A stretch of DNA of 18,056 nucleotides, taken from contig DWYO01000288.1 of the NCBI GenBank assembly GCA_019118725.1, positions 1 through 18,056 on the forward strand, given 5' to 3'. Shown piece by piece: positions 1 to 6,812 of this stretch (its first letter is position 1; each line of letters opens with the position of its first letter). Source of the DNA: Candidatus Parabacteroides intestinavium (GTDB taxonomy: Bacteria > Bacteroidota > Bacteroidia > Bacteroidales > Tannerellaceae). The translations under genes and the position numbers were made by a program. The notes beneath the pieces were generated by a model. The model was not told where the DNA came from and did no database searches. It saw only the letters and a program-made list of their open reading frames with translations.

Positions 1-56
1 TCTAAAAGGTAAAAAGAGTAGTAAGTTAAAGTGTTTTTTTGATTAAGTCTGCTAAT

Positions 57-93
57 AAGAGGTTCCTCGTGAGAGAGAGCCTCTTTGTTTTTT
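57..93 (+). terminator. Intrinsic terminator of a gene left of the window
   Basis: The arms 57-65 (AAGAGGTTC) and 77-85 (GAGCCTCTT) pair over 9 bp with one G:U. The inner bases CTC and GAG extend the stem to a GTGA loop with one bulged A. A T-rich tract follows on the + strand (83-93). No gene ends convincingly inside the first 56 bases, so the terminated gene probably lies mostly or wholly left of the window. Confidence 0.7.
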
Positions 94-124
94 ATGCAAG
101 TAGGGGAGTGCGCGGCAACGTGCG

Positions 125-179
125 AAAAAAATGGAGTCGAAACATCTCCTACAAACGAAATAGGAAACCTTTCGACTCC
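125..179 (-). terminator. Second terminator-like hairpin downstream of the leftward gene
   Basis: A perfect 10-bp stem joins 133-142 (GGAGTCGAAA) to 170-179. An inner 5-bp stem joins 147-151 (TCCTA) to 161-165 (TAGGA). Read on the minus strand the hairpin is followed by ATTTTTTT (complement of 125-132), the form of an intrinsic terminator. It sits just beyond another terminator-like hairpin at 191-233, so it is either a back-up terminator or the end of an unrecognised short transcript or repeat. Confidence 0.55.
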
Positions 180-190
180 GCCTTACGGTA

Positions 191-233
191 ATAAAAAGGG
201 TGCATAGGTGCCAGCTTCGGTACACCCTATGCA
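191..233 (-). terminator. Intrinsic terminator of the DHOD-like gene
   Basis: On the minus strand TGCATAGG (complement of 226-233) pairs with CCTATGCA (complement of 201-208). The stem continues with one bulge through GTACC/GGCAC to a 6-nt loop. CCC and then TTTTT (complement of 193-197) follow. The hairpin starts 18 bases after the stop codon of the leftward gene. Confidence 0.75.
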
Positions 234-251
234 AATGAATGCTTGAAATCT

Positions 252-1229
252 CTAATCTCTGTTTGCAAAATACTTCATGAATTGTGCCCGTTCATAAAGA
301 ACCGGATTCGGAATATTGGCACTGTTCAGCTTACCGATAAATTCGTTGATCGTGGAATAATGGTGCTGATGCATCCACTCTTCCATACAGGTGCGTATTT
401 GGGTAATCAGTTCCGCGCCGTGTGTATACAATGCGCTGCACATCTGTACGGCAGAAGCTCCGGCAAGCAGGCATTTGATGACGCCTTCCCAATCATGGAC
501 GCCGGTCGAGGCTGCGATGCAAACATTGGGCACCTTGCCGGATATGATAGCCGTCCAACGGAGCGTGTCGCTTAAATCGGCATGACTGCTGAATACATTG
601 CCTGAGGTTATCTGGAGTGTATTGATGTCGATATCCGGCTGATAGAAACGGTTGAACAGTACCACGGCATCCGCACCGTTGGCATGAAGCCGGTTGACGA
701 AAGCCGGAAGGTTTACCATATATTTTCCGATCTTCATGATAATCGGAATAGACACAATCTGCTTTACCCGGCGAAGTACCTGGATGTACCAGTCCTGAAT
801 CTCGTTGCTGCGGGCATGGATATCCGTTTCCATAAAGAATACGTTCAATTCGATAGCGTCGGCTCCGGCCTCCTCCAGCTGTTTGGCAAACTCCGTCCAT
901 GCCTCCGCCCGATAGCAGTTGATGCTCGCGATAATCGGGATATGGCATAAACGCTTGGACTCGCGTATCAGATCCAGGTAATTGCCAATCTGGTTTGCTT
1001 TTACATACCCCCGGATATAATCCGAGGCTTCCGGGTAGGCCTCGTCCTGCAGCAGCGTGTCGCCATGCATTTCTATTTGTTCTTCAAACAAAGATTTGAG
1101 CACAATTGCCCCTGCGCCTGCCTTTTCGAATTCGAGGTTCCGCTCCGGGCGGCTGGTCAGTCCGGAACTGCTCACGATAATAGGCGAGGTGAGCAGCATC
1201 CCTGCGTATTGGGTCATCATATTTTCCAT
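252..1229 (-). CDS. Dihydroorotate dehydrogenase-like protein
   Basis: This 325-residue protein is a TIM-barrel flavoenzyme of the dihydroorotate dehydrogenase-like group, the PyrD paralogue often annotated as DHOD-like in Bacteroidetes. It opens with the strand TSPIIVSSSGLT (14-25), as in class 1 PyrD. Barrel segments follow: AGAGAIVLKSL (37-47), IPIIASINC (97-105), GADAIELNVFF (122-132), IPIIMKIGK (161-169) and GADAVVLFNRF (185-195). IAASTGVHDWEGVIKCLLAG (238-257) matches the usual FMN-phosphate site. Whether it oxidises dihydroorotate cannot be told from sequence; a separate true pyrD elsewhere is likely but not visible. It appears monocistronic, with its own promoter (1268-1298) and terminator (191-233). 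The ATG at 1229 is used; a second ATG three codons later is possible. The fold is certain, the substrate is not. Confidence 0.88.
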   Translation of the reverse strand: MENMMTQYAGMLLTSPIIVSSSGLTSRPERNLEFEKAGAGAIVLKSLFEEQIEMHGDTLLQDEAYPEASDYIRGYVKANQIGNYLDLIRESKRLCHIPIIASINCYRAEAWTEFAKQLEEAGADAIELNVFFMETDIHARSNEIQDWYIQVLRRVKQIVSIPIIMKIGKYMVNLPAFVNRLHANGADAVVLFNRFYQPDIDINTLQITSGNVFSSHADLSDTLRWTAIISGKVPNVCIAASTGVHDWEGVIKCLLAGASAVQMCSALYTHGAELITQIRTCMEEWMHQHHYSTINEFIGKLNSANIPNPVLYERAQFMKYFANRD

Positions 1230-1267
1230 ATCAGTCTGTTTTTTGATGTTACAGTTTTAAATTATTA

Positions 1268-1298
1268 CAAAGGTAATAGCTTTTGCCAAATAAGCAAA
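1268..1298 (-). promoter_or_regulatory. Bacteroidetes-type promoter of the DHOD-like gene
   Basis: On the minus strand TTTG (complement of 1295-1298) is followed after exactly 19 nt by TACCTTTG (complement of 1268-1275). This matches the known Bacteroides -33/-7 consensus TTTG-N19-21-TAnnTTTG. The predicted start lies about 30 nt upstream of the ATG at 1229. Confidence 0.75.
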
Positions 1299-1324
1299 AT
1301 CTATCTTGGTTTATTCGTTGACGT

Positions 1325-1347
1325 GTTGACAAGGTGTCTTTGTCAAC
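1325..1347. other. Short perfect dyad in the divergent region
   Basis: GTTGACAA (1325-1332) is repeated inverted as TTGTCAAC (1340-1347), with a central 7 bp. No T-run follows on either strand, so it is not a terminator. It lies between the leftward promoter of the DHOD-like gene and the 22-bp repeat array, where an operator would be plausible. No protein can be assigned to it. Confidence 0.4.
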
Positions 1348-1357
1348 TTGCGGATTT

Positions 1358-1446
1358 ATGCCTGCCTTTTTCCGAAAAGCATATCCACTTTTCCGGGAAA
1401 GTATGCCCTCTTTCCGGAAAAAGGATGCGTACTTTTTTTCTTTGCT
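1358..1446. repeat. Degenerate 22-bp tandem repeat, left array
   Basis: Units start at 1358 (23 bp), 1381 (22 bp), 1403 (22 bp) and, decayed, at 1425. Each begins ATGCC or a variant (ATATC, ATGCG), passes through CTTTTCCGG and ends in AAAG or similar, so the centre of each unit is a near palindrome (TTTCCGGAAA). The array ends about 40 bp before the rightward -7 box. The same 22-bp unit occurs at 17914-17979. The units are too short and lack spacers, so this is not a CRISPR array. Confidence 0.75.
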
Positions 1447-1486
1447 ACTTTCCTGTCAAAAAGTAGGAAGATAAACAGGATTGTAT

Positions 1487-1494
1487 TACCTTTG
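1487..1494 (+). promoter_or_regulatory. -7 box for the polyamine/acylation operon
   Basis: TACCTTTG matches the Bacteroidetes -7 consensus TAnnTTTG. No clear TTTG lies 19-21 nt upstream, so the -33 element is weak. Use of this box would give a leader of about 110 nt before the ATG at 1611. The weak -33 and the adjacent repeat array would fit an activator-dependent promoter, which is inference. Confidence 0.5.
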
Positions 1495-1499
1495 CAAAG

Positions 1500-1591
1500 C
1501 CGGAAATATGTCCGTTTTTCAGAGGGGGCATGATCCGGTCGGTATAAAAAAAGAGAAGAGTCCGCAGAGTCCTCGTTTTTATGTACTCTGC
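1500..1591 (+). promoter_or_regulatory. Structured 5' leader with two hairpins
   Basis: Hairpin 1: 1500-1504 (CCGGA) pairs with 1534-1538, and 1508-1513 (ATGTCC) pairs with 1526-1531 with one G:U, leaving a 12-nt loop. Hairpin 2: GCAGAGT (1564-1570) pairs with ACTCTGC (1585-1591). Hairpin 2 encloses an in-frame ATG at 1581, which argues for the ATG at 1611 as the true start. I do not recognise a known riboswitch class here. Confidence 0.4.
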
Positions 1592-1610
1592 ACTAAAACA
1601 AAATAGCTTA

Positions 1611-2801
1611 ATGTCAAAAGTTTTAATTATCGGCGCAGGAGGTGTTGGCACTGTCGTAGCGCACAAAGTAGCAAAGAACCCTGTATTTACGGAAATCATG
1701 TTGGCAAGCCGTACAAAGGCGAAGTGTGACCAGATTGCGGCGGCGGTAGGCGGCGGACGTATCCAGACGGCTCAGGTAGACGCTGACGATGTCAGTCAGC
1801 TGGTGGCGTTGTTCCGTTCGTTCCAGCCAGAAATTGTGATAAATGTGGCGTTGCCCTATCAGGATCTGACAATCATGGACGCTTGTCTGGAATGCGGTGT
1901 CAATTACTTGGACACGGCCAATTATGAGCCGAAAGACGAAGCGCATTTTGAGTACAGCTGGCAATGGGCTTATCAAGACCGTTTCCGTGAGAAGGGGCTG
2001 ACAGCTATCTTGGGTTGTGGATTCGATCCGGGGGTGTCGGCTATTTTTACGGCCTATGCGGCCAAACATCACTTTGACGATATCCAGTATCTGGATATCG
2101 TAGATTGTAATGCCGGTAATCACGGAATGGCTTTTGCCACCAACTTCAATCCGGAAATCAATATCCGGGAGATCACGCAGAACGGACGCTATTACGAGAA
2201 TGGCGAGTGGCATACCATCCAGCCGATGTCTATACACAAGCAACTGACTTATCCGAATATAGGCCAGCGGGATTCTTATGTGTTGTATCACGAAGAGTTG
2301 GAGTCGCTGGTGAAGAATTTCCCGACGTTGAAGCGTGCCCGTTTTTGGATGACCTTCGGGCAGGAGTACCTGACTCATCTTCGGGTAATACAGAATATTG
2401 GCATGGCACGTATCGATGAGGTGGAATACAACGGTGTCAAGATTGTTCCGCTGCAGTTCCTTAAGGCGGTGTTGCCTGATCCGAAATCGTTGGGCGCCAA
2501 CTATCATGGGGAGACATCGATAGGCTGCCGCATCCGGGGTATCAAGGATGGAAAGGAGCGTACTTATTATATCTATAACAACTGCGACCATGAACAGGCG
2601 TTTAAGGAAACGGGTACGCAGGCGGTAAGCTATACGACCGGTGTACCGGCGGCTTTGGGTGCGGCCATGTTTGTGCGCGGCTTATGGAAAGGAGCCGGTG
2701 TCTACAACGTTGAGGAGTTTGATCCGGATCCATTCTTGGCCGAATTAGGCGAGCAGGGGTTGCCTTGGGTAGAGAAGTTTGATATTGACCTGGAAGTATG
2801 A
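1611..2801 (+). CDS. Carboxynorspermidine/carboxyspermidine dehydrogenase (saccharopine dehydrogenase family)
   Basis: This 396-residue NAD(P)H-dependent enzyme condenses aspartate semialdehyde with a diamine (putrescine for spermidine) to give carboxyspermidine. The sequence opens with a Rossmann loop GAGGVG (8-13), followed by ASRTK (32-36), which is placed to contact the cofactor. NYLDTANYE (98-106) and GCGFDPGVSAIF (135-146) are typical of the saccharopine-dehydrogenase-like family. The ATG at 1611 gives the normal MSKVLIIGAGG start; an upstream in-frame ATG at 1581 would add ten unlikely residues and lies in a leader hairpin. The stop overlaps the next start (ATGA), so it is translationally coupled to the decarboxylase that acts on its product. 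This pairing separates it from a lysine-pathway saccharopine dehydrogenase. Bacteroides thetaiotaomicron is known to make spermidine by this route. Confidence 0.93.
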   Translation: MSKVLIIGAGGVGTVVAHKVAKNPVFTEIMLASRTKAKCDQIAAAVGGGRIQTAQVDADDVSQLVALFRSFQPEIVINVALPYQDLTIMDACLECGVNYLDTANYEPKDEAHFEYSWQWAYQDRFREKGLTAILGCGFDPGVSAIFTAYAAKHHFDDIQYLDIVDCNAGNHGMAFATNFNPEINIREITQNGRYYENGEWHTIQPMSIHKQLTYPNIGQRDSYVLYHEELESLVKNFPTLKRARFWMTFGQEYLTHLRVIQNIGMARIDEVEYNGVKIVPLQFLKAVLPDPKSLGANYHGETSIGCRIRGIKDGKERTYYIYNNCDHEQAFKETGTQAVSYTTGVPAALGAAMFVRGLWKGAGVYNVEEFDPDPFLAELGEQGLPWVEKFDIDLEV

Positions 2802-3955
2802 TAGACAAAGATAGTGTATTGAATCATTGGGATTTCTCCTCGATACCTTCGCCTTGCTATGTGTTGCATAAGTCGTTGCTGGACGCGAATATGTCGGTTA
2901 TCGACAAGGTGCGCCGCGCAACAAAAGCGGAGATTATAGTTGCCTTGAAGGCAAATGCGATGTGGAGTATTTTCCCGATACTCAGACAACATTCAGACGG
3001 AGCCACTGCAAGTTCGCTTGCAGAGGCTCGTTTGGTGTATGAAGAGTATGGTCGGAAAACGCATACCTATGCGCCGGTCTATACCCCGGAAGAGATTGAT
3101 GAGATATTGGGCTACAGCAGCCATATTACCTTCAACTCGGTGGCTCAATATGCCCGTTACGGGGAGAAGGCACACCGGGCTGGCGTGTCGTGCGGCTTGC
3201 GGGTGAACCCGGAATATTCTCCGGTGGAGACCGCGCTGTATAATCCGTGCGACCGGGGTTCGCGTCTGGGTATTCTTGCCGAGGATCTGAAAGAATTGCC
3301 CGATGGTATAGAAGGATTGCATTTTCACGCTTTGTGTGAATCGCGTCCGGAGGATTTGCGCCATACGCTGGAGGCCGTTGAGGCTCGTTTCGGCCGCTTT
3401 TTCTCGCGGATCAAATGGCTCAATATGGGAGGCGGGCATTTGATGACCCATGTCGATTACAAGGAGGATGAACTGATAGCCATTCTCAATGATTTTCAAG
3501 CCCGTTATCCTCATCTGCGCCTGATACTTGAGCCGGGAAGCGCGTTTACGTGGGACACGGGCTGTCTGGTGTCGACAGTCGAGGATAAAGTATGCAACGG
3601 TGGGGTGAACACCATGATGCTGAATGTGTCGTTTGCGTGCCACATGCCTGACTGTCTGGAGATGCCGTATAAGCCGGTTATTCTTGGAGCGCATGACCCT
3701 CAAGGGGACGAGAAGCGCTGGCGGATGGGCGGAAACAGTTGCCTGGCCGGTGATTTTGTGGGTGACTGGGCATTTGACCGGGAGCCGGAAGTGGGGGATA
3801 ATGTAGTCTTTCGGGATATGATTCATTATACAATGGTCAAGACGACCCTGTTTAATGGCGTGACCCATCCCGCTATCGGCATTTATGATCCGGAAGAAGG
3901 CTTTCGGCTGGTGCGGAAGTTTGGGTATGAAGATTATAAATATCGTATGAGTTGA
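2798..3955 (+). CDS. nspC: Carboxynorspermidine/carboxyspermidine decarboxylase
   Basis: This 385-residue PLP enzyme has the alanine-racemase-like barrel fold of group IV decarboxylases and releases CO2 from carboxyspermidine to give spermidine. The PLP lysine is K51 in ALKANAMW. GLHFHALCE (173-181) supplies the histidine that stacks on the cofactor. GGGH (211-214) and LEPGSA (244-249) bind the phosphate. NSCLAGD (313-319) holds the conserved active-site cysteine (C315), and Y344 in the MIHYTMV segment is placed like the C-terminal PLP-contacting tyrosine. Length is normal for NspC. It overlaps the dehydrogenase by 4 bp, and 30 bp separate it from the next gene with no promoter visible. Whether the product is spermidine or norspermidine cannot be told from sequence; spermidine is expected in this phylum. 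Confidence 0.95.
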   Translation: MIDKDSVLNHWDFSSIPSPCYVLHKSLLDANMSVIDKVRRATKAEIIVALKANAMWSIFPILRQHSDGATASSLAEARLVYEEYGRKTHTYAPVYTPEEIDEILGYSSHITFNSVAQYARYGEKAHRAGVSCGLRVNPEYSPVETALYNPCDRGSRLGILAEDLKELPDGIEGLHFHALCESRPEDLRHTLEAVEARFGRFFSRIKWLNMGGGHLMTHVDYKEDELIAILNDFQARYPHLRLILEPGSAFTWDTGCLVSTVEDKVCNGGVNTMMLNVSFACHMPDCLEMPYKPVILGAHDPQGDEKRWRMGGNSCLAGDFVGDWAFDREPEVGDNVVFRDMIHYTMVKTTLFNGVTHPAIGIYDPEEGFRLVRKFGYEDYKYRMS

Positions 3956-3985
3956 TGCATTCCTTGCGATAAGCATACATGAGAA

Positions 3986-5431
3986 ATGGATAAAGACAAT
4001 CAGTTGAATCGCTTATTGGCGTTATTGTTCCTGACGTTTGTTTTTTGCTGCTTGCTGTATTACCTTCCGGATCGGATGGCGGGATTCTCGTTGAAACGGG
4101 TGGACCTGTTTTCCGACTTACGGGCATCAGGTCCGGAGCTTCCGTTGGATTCTCTGTCTCAGATGTGGCTGAAGGAAGATACGATGGTCGTGGATTCTAC
4201 GGCATTACAGCAGCAGGCGGTGGAGAAAGCCGGAATAGATTCGGCTACGCTGGCCTTGCGTGATTCGCTCTACAAAGCCTTGTATGCTGTGGCTGGAGCC
4301 GACTCGGCAGGTACGCGTATCGAGGATTATTCGGTGGGGCATGTGGGATTACACCGTTTTTTTGCGGCACTGCGCGACCGGGCTGATTTAGGCCGTCCGG
4401 TGCGGGTCGCTTTTCTGGGAGATTCGTTTATTGAGGGAGATATATTGGTAGCTGATTTCCGTTCGGCATTGCAACAGCGTTTTGGCGGCCGTGGTGTAGG
4501 CTTTGTGCCGATAACCTCGGTGGCGGCTCAATATCGTCCGACGGTCAAGATCGCTTCTGAGGGTTGGAAGACTTGGTCGATGTTGACGAAACCTGATTCG
4601 CTGCCTTATACGCTTTCCGGTATGACCTTTGAGGCGGAAGCCGGTGAGCCGACAGTTACTCTGGAGGCGGCCAACCGCTATCCGGAGTTGGATTCAGCCT
4701 CATGCCTTAAGTTGATTTATGAACGAAATGTCGCCACACGGCTTTGCCTGACGGTGAATGGCCGGACAGATTCGCTGATGACCGCGCTTCCTCCGACTGA
4801 CAGTGTCCGGCAGTATGTTTATAACGGGCCTGTCCATAAAGCCGAGATGCGTTTCCGGAATACGGAAGGGTTCCGTGCATTGGGGGTGGTGATGGAAGAC
4901 AGCGTTGGGGTTTCGGTCGATAATTATTCGTTGCGAGGCAATTCGGGTATGTTGTTGGAGCAGCTGGATTCGGCTTCTTGCCGCGCTTTAAATCGCATAC
5001 ATACTTATGACCTCATTGTTTTGCAATATGGATTGAATATTGCGAATGACAGTATCTTGCAATACGGCTGGTATGGCCGGCGTATGGAGAAAGCCATCCG
5101 GCAGGTACGGCAGTGCTTCCCGACGGCTGATGTCTTGCTGATGGGGGTGTCAGACCGTAGCCGGATGGAGAACGGGACTTTCTGTACCATGCCCTCCGTG
5201 CTTGCCTTGCTTCATGCGCAACGCCAGACTGCCAAGCGGGCCGGAATCCTGTTTTGGAATACGTTTGGCGCAATGGGTGGAAACAACAGTATGGTGCGTT
5301 ATGTCGAGAAAAATTGGGCAAGCAAAGATTATACGCATTTAGGGTTTGGCGGAGGACGTGAATTGGCGCGAGTCTTGGTAGAAGCCATTTTGGCAGAAAT
5401 GGAGTTTTATGAAGAGGCTGAACGACAATAA
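3986..5431 (+). CDS. Membrane-anchored SGNH/GDSL hydrolase-like protein (first of two)
   Basis: This 481-residue protein has one N-terminal hydrophobic segment (about 9-27) and no clear signal-peptidase site, so it is probably anchored with its domain outside the cytoplasm. The SGNH blocks are visible: AFLGDSFIEGD (142-152) with nucleophile S147, SLRGNSG (315-321), VLQYGLNIAND (345-355) with N351, and KDYTH (447-451) supplying D448 and H451. An insertion of roughly 120 residues between blocks I and II is predicted to be beta-rich. It precedes a second SGNH protein and an MBOAT acyltransferase with overlapping reading frames. That arrangement recalls AlgI/AlgJ/AlgX and PatA/PatB, where SGNH proteins transfer or remove acetyl groups on exported glycans. 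Substrate and direction (transferase or esterase) are unknown. Confidence 0.82.
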   Translation: MDKDNQLNRLLALLFLTFVFCCLLYYLPDRMAGFSLKRVDLFSDLRASGPELPLDSLSQMWLKEDTMVVDSTALQQQAVEKAGIDSATLALRDSLYKALYAVAGADSAGTRIEDYSVGHVGLHRFFAALRDRADLGRPVRVAFLGDSFIEGDILVADFRSALQQRFGGRGVGFVPITSVAAQYRPTVKIASEGWKTWSMLTKPDSLPYTLSGMTFEAEAGEPTVTLEAANRYPELDSASCLKLIYERNVATRLCLTVNGRTDSLMTALPPTDSVRQYVYNGPVHKAEMRFRNTEGFRALGVVMEDSVGVSVDNYSLRGNSGMLLEQLDSASCRALNRIHTYDLIVLQYGLNIANDSILQYGWYGRRMEKAIRQVRQCFPTADVLLMGVSDRSRMENGTFCTMPSVLALLHAQRQTAKRAGILFWNTFGAMGGNNSMVRYVEKNWASKDYTHLGFGGGRELARVLVEAILAEMEFYEEAERQ

Positions 5432-6812
5432 TAAGAAGATAAGACGCGGGTGCTGGGTCGTACTGGGATTGCTGCTCCTTGTCTCTGCTTGGGCGCAGAC
5501 CGTATGGCAGGTGCGGCAGAAGCAGCATAAGGAGGCGTTGCCGCCTGATACCGTAGCGCTCCCCTTGCCTCTGCCCGGGATGTGGATTGAGGGGCGGGAC
5601 ACCCTGCAGCTTCCCGCAGATACCGTAGGGAATCCTTTGGCGCGTTTCTTTGCGGGGCTGGATTCGTTGAAAGCCGGTAAAGATACCGTGATAACGGTGG
5701 TACATTTGGGCGATTCGCATATTCAGGCAGGGCGCTACAGCGGTAAGGTGATGAGGTTGCTGCATCGGGAATTTGGTAATGCCGGACGCGGGTGGATAGC
5801 TCCCTACAAACTGAACCGTACCAATGAACCGGATGATTATTTTATCCGTTCTGCTATCCGCGACTGGACGGGCGGGCGAATCACGCAGCGACGTAAGAAA
5901 ACAGCTATCGGAATGGGTGGAATAGGGGTGAGGAGCTTCTCGCCTTCCATTAACCTGAATGTCATCGTCACGCCGAAGAATGGTGCCGGTTATGCCTTTA
6001 ATCAGGCGATTCTTTATCGGAGAGACAAAGCGATGCCTATGCTGCCGACCGACAAGAGCAAAGAGATAACCGATGCTTTCCTGGCTGACTCAGCGTATGC
6101 CGGTGTGAAAGCGGATACATTCCGTTTGAAAGGCCTTGCTGACACGTTATTACTGCATAGCACTCGCCGTAAACAGGGAACCGATCAGCTGCTCCCGGCT
6201 TCTTCTTTCAATAATACGTATTATGGATTCAGCCTTACGAACGGCCAGGCTGGGGTCTTGTATCATGCTGTCGGGGTAAATGGGGCCATGTATGTCCATT
6301 ACACGGATTCGGATTATGTGGGGCGGCTGGCATTACTTCGCCCGCAACTGCTGATCGTGTCGTTAGGAACGAATGAGACTTTTGGCCGTCGTTTCTCCGG
6401 AATTGAATTCAGCGAACAGGTGAAGCGTTTTCTGCATTTGGTCAAACAGGTGATGCCTGAAGTGGAGATACTTTTGACTACGCCGCCTGAGTGCTACAAG
6501 CGTACCTACGTCAATAAAAAACGGGTCTATGTCCGGAATGAAAATACAGAGAAGGCCGCAGCGGCTTTGAAGCAAATAGCTAAAGAAGAAGGACTGGCCT
6601 GCTGGGATTTGTTTGCGGCTACAGGAGGACGGTTGTCCAGCCGTAAATGGTTGAACCAACGGCTGATGGCGCGTGACCGCATCCATTTTACGCAAAAAGG
6701 GTATGAAGACCAGGGGGTGCTGCTTTATCGTGCCTTGATGAATGCCTATAATGCGCATTTGAGAGAGAAACAAACAGGAATCAATAAAAAGAATATAACG
6801 GAAAATGAATGA
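5409..6812 (+). CDS. Membrane-anchored SGNH/GDSL hydrolase-like protein (second of two)
   Basis: This 467-residue protein has a basic N-terminus and one hydrophobic segment (about 14-30), then an extracytoplasmic SGNH domain. The blocks are VVHLGDSHIQ (97-106) with S103, AVGVNGAM (287-294), VSLGTNETFG (317-326) with N322, and RDRIH (422-426) with D423 and H426. All catalytic positions are intact, so it should be active. It overlaps the preceding gene by 23 bp and the following MBOAT gene by 8 bp, implying coupled translation. It resembles the first SGNH protein in layout but differs strongly in sequence, so the two look like specialised partners rather than a recent duplication. Its target is probably a surface polysaccharide or peptidoglycan, by analogy only. 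Confidence 0.84.
   Translation: MKRLNDNNKKIRRGCWVVLGLLLLVSAWAQTVWQVRQKQHKEALPPDTVALPLPLPGMWIEGRDTLQLPADTVGNPLARFFAGLDSLKAGKDTVITVVHLGDSHIQAGRYSGKVMRLLHREFGNAGRGWIAPYKLNRTNEPDDYFIRSAIRDWTGGRITQRRKKTAIGMGGIGVRSFSPSINLNVIVTPKNGAGYAFNQAILYRRDKAMPMLPTDKSKEITDAFLADSAYAGVKADTFRLKGLADTLLLHSTRRKQGTDQLLPASSFNNTYYGFSLTNGQAGVLYHAVGVNGAMYVHYTDSDYVGRLALLRPQLLIVSLGTNETFGRRFSGIEFSEQVKRFLHLVKQVMPEVEILLTTPPECYKRTYVNKKRVYVRNENTEKAAAALKQIAKEEGLACWDLFAATGGRLSSRKWLNQRLMARDRIHFTQKGYEDQGVLLYRALMNAYNAHLREKQTGINKKNITENE

Noticed and set aside
2..45. Possible C-terminal tail of a rightward gene ending in TAA at 43-45
   Set aside because: Only 14 codons are visible, another frame also ends at 12, and no family can be recognised; only the terminator after it is supported.
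52..234. 60-codon open frame on the minus strand
   Set aside because: It spans all three hairpins in the terminator region and its composition (rich in R, C, S, F) is not protein-like.
1358..1446. CRISPR array
   Set aside because: Units are 22-23 bp and directly adjacent with no unique spacers, and no cas gene is present.
1581..1610. Earlier in-frame ATG for the carboxyspermidine dehydrogenase
   Set aside because: It adds ten residues before the conserved MSKVLIIGAGG start and lies inside a leader hairpin.
1623..2591. 322-codon antisense frame inside the dehydrogenase gene
   Set aside because: It mirrors the codon bias of the real gene, has no recognisable domain and no promoter; the same applies to the antisense frame at 2993-3976.
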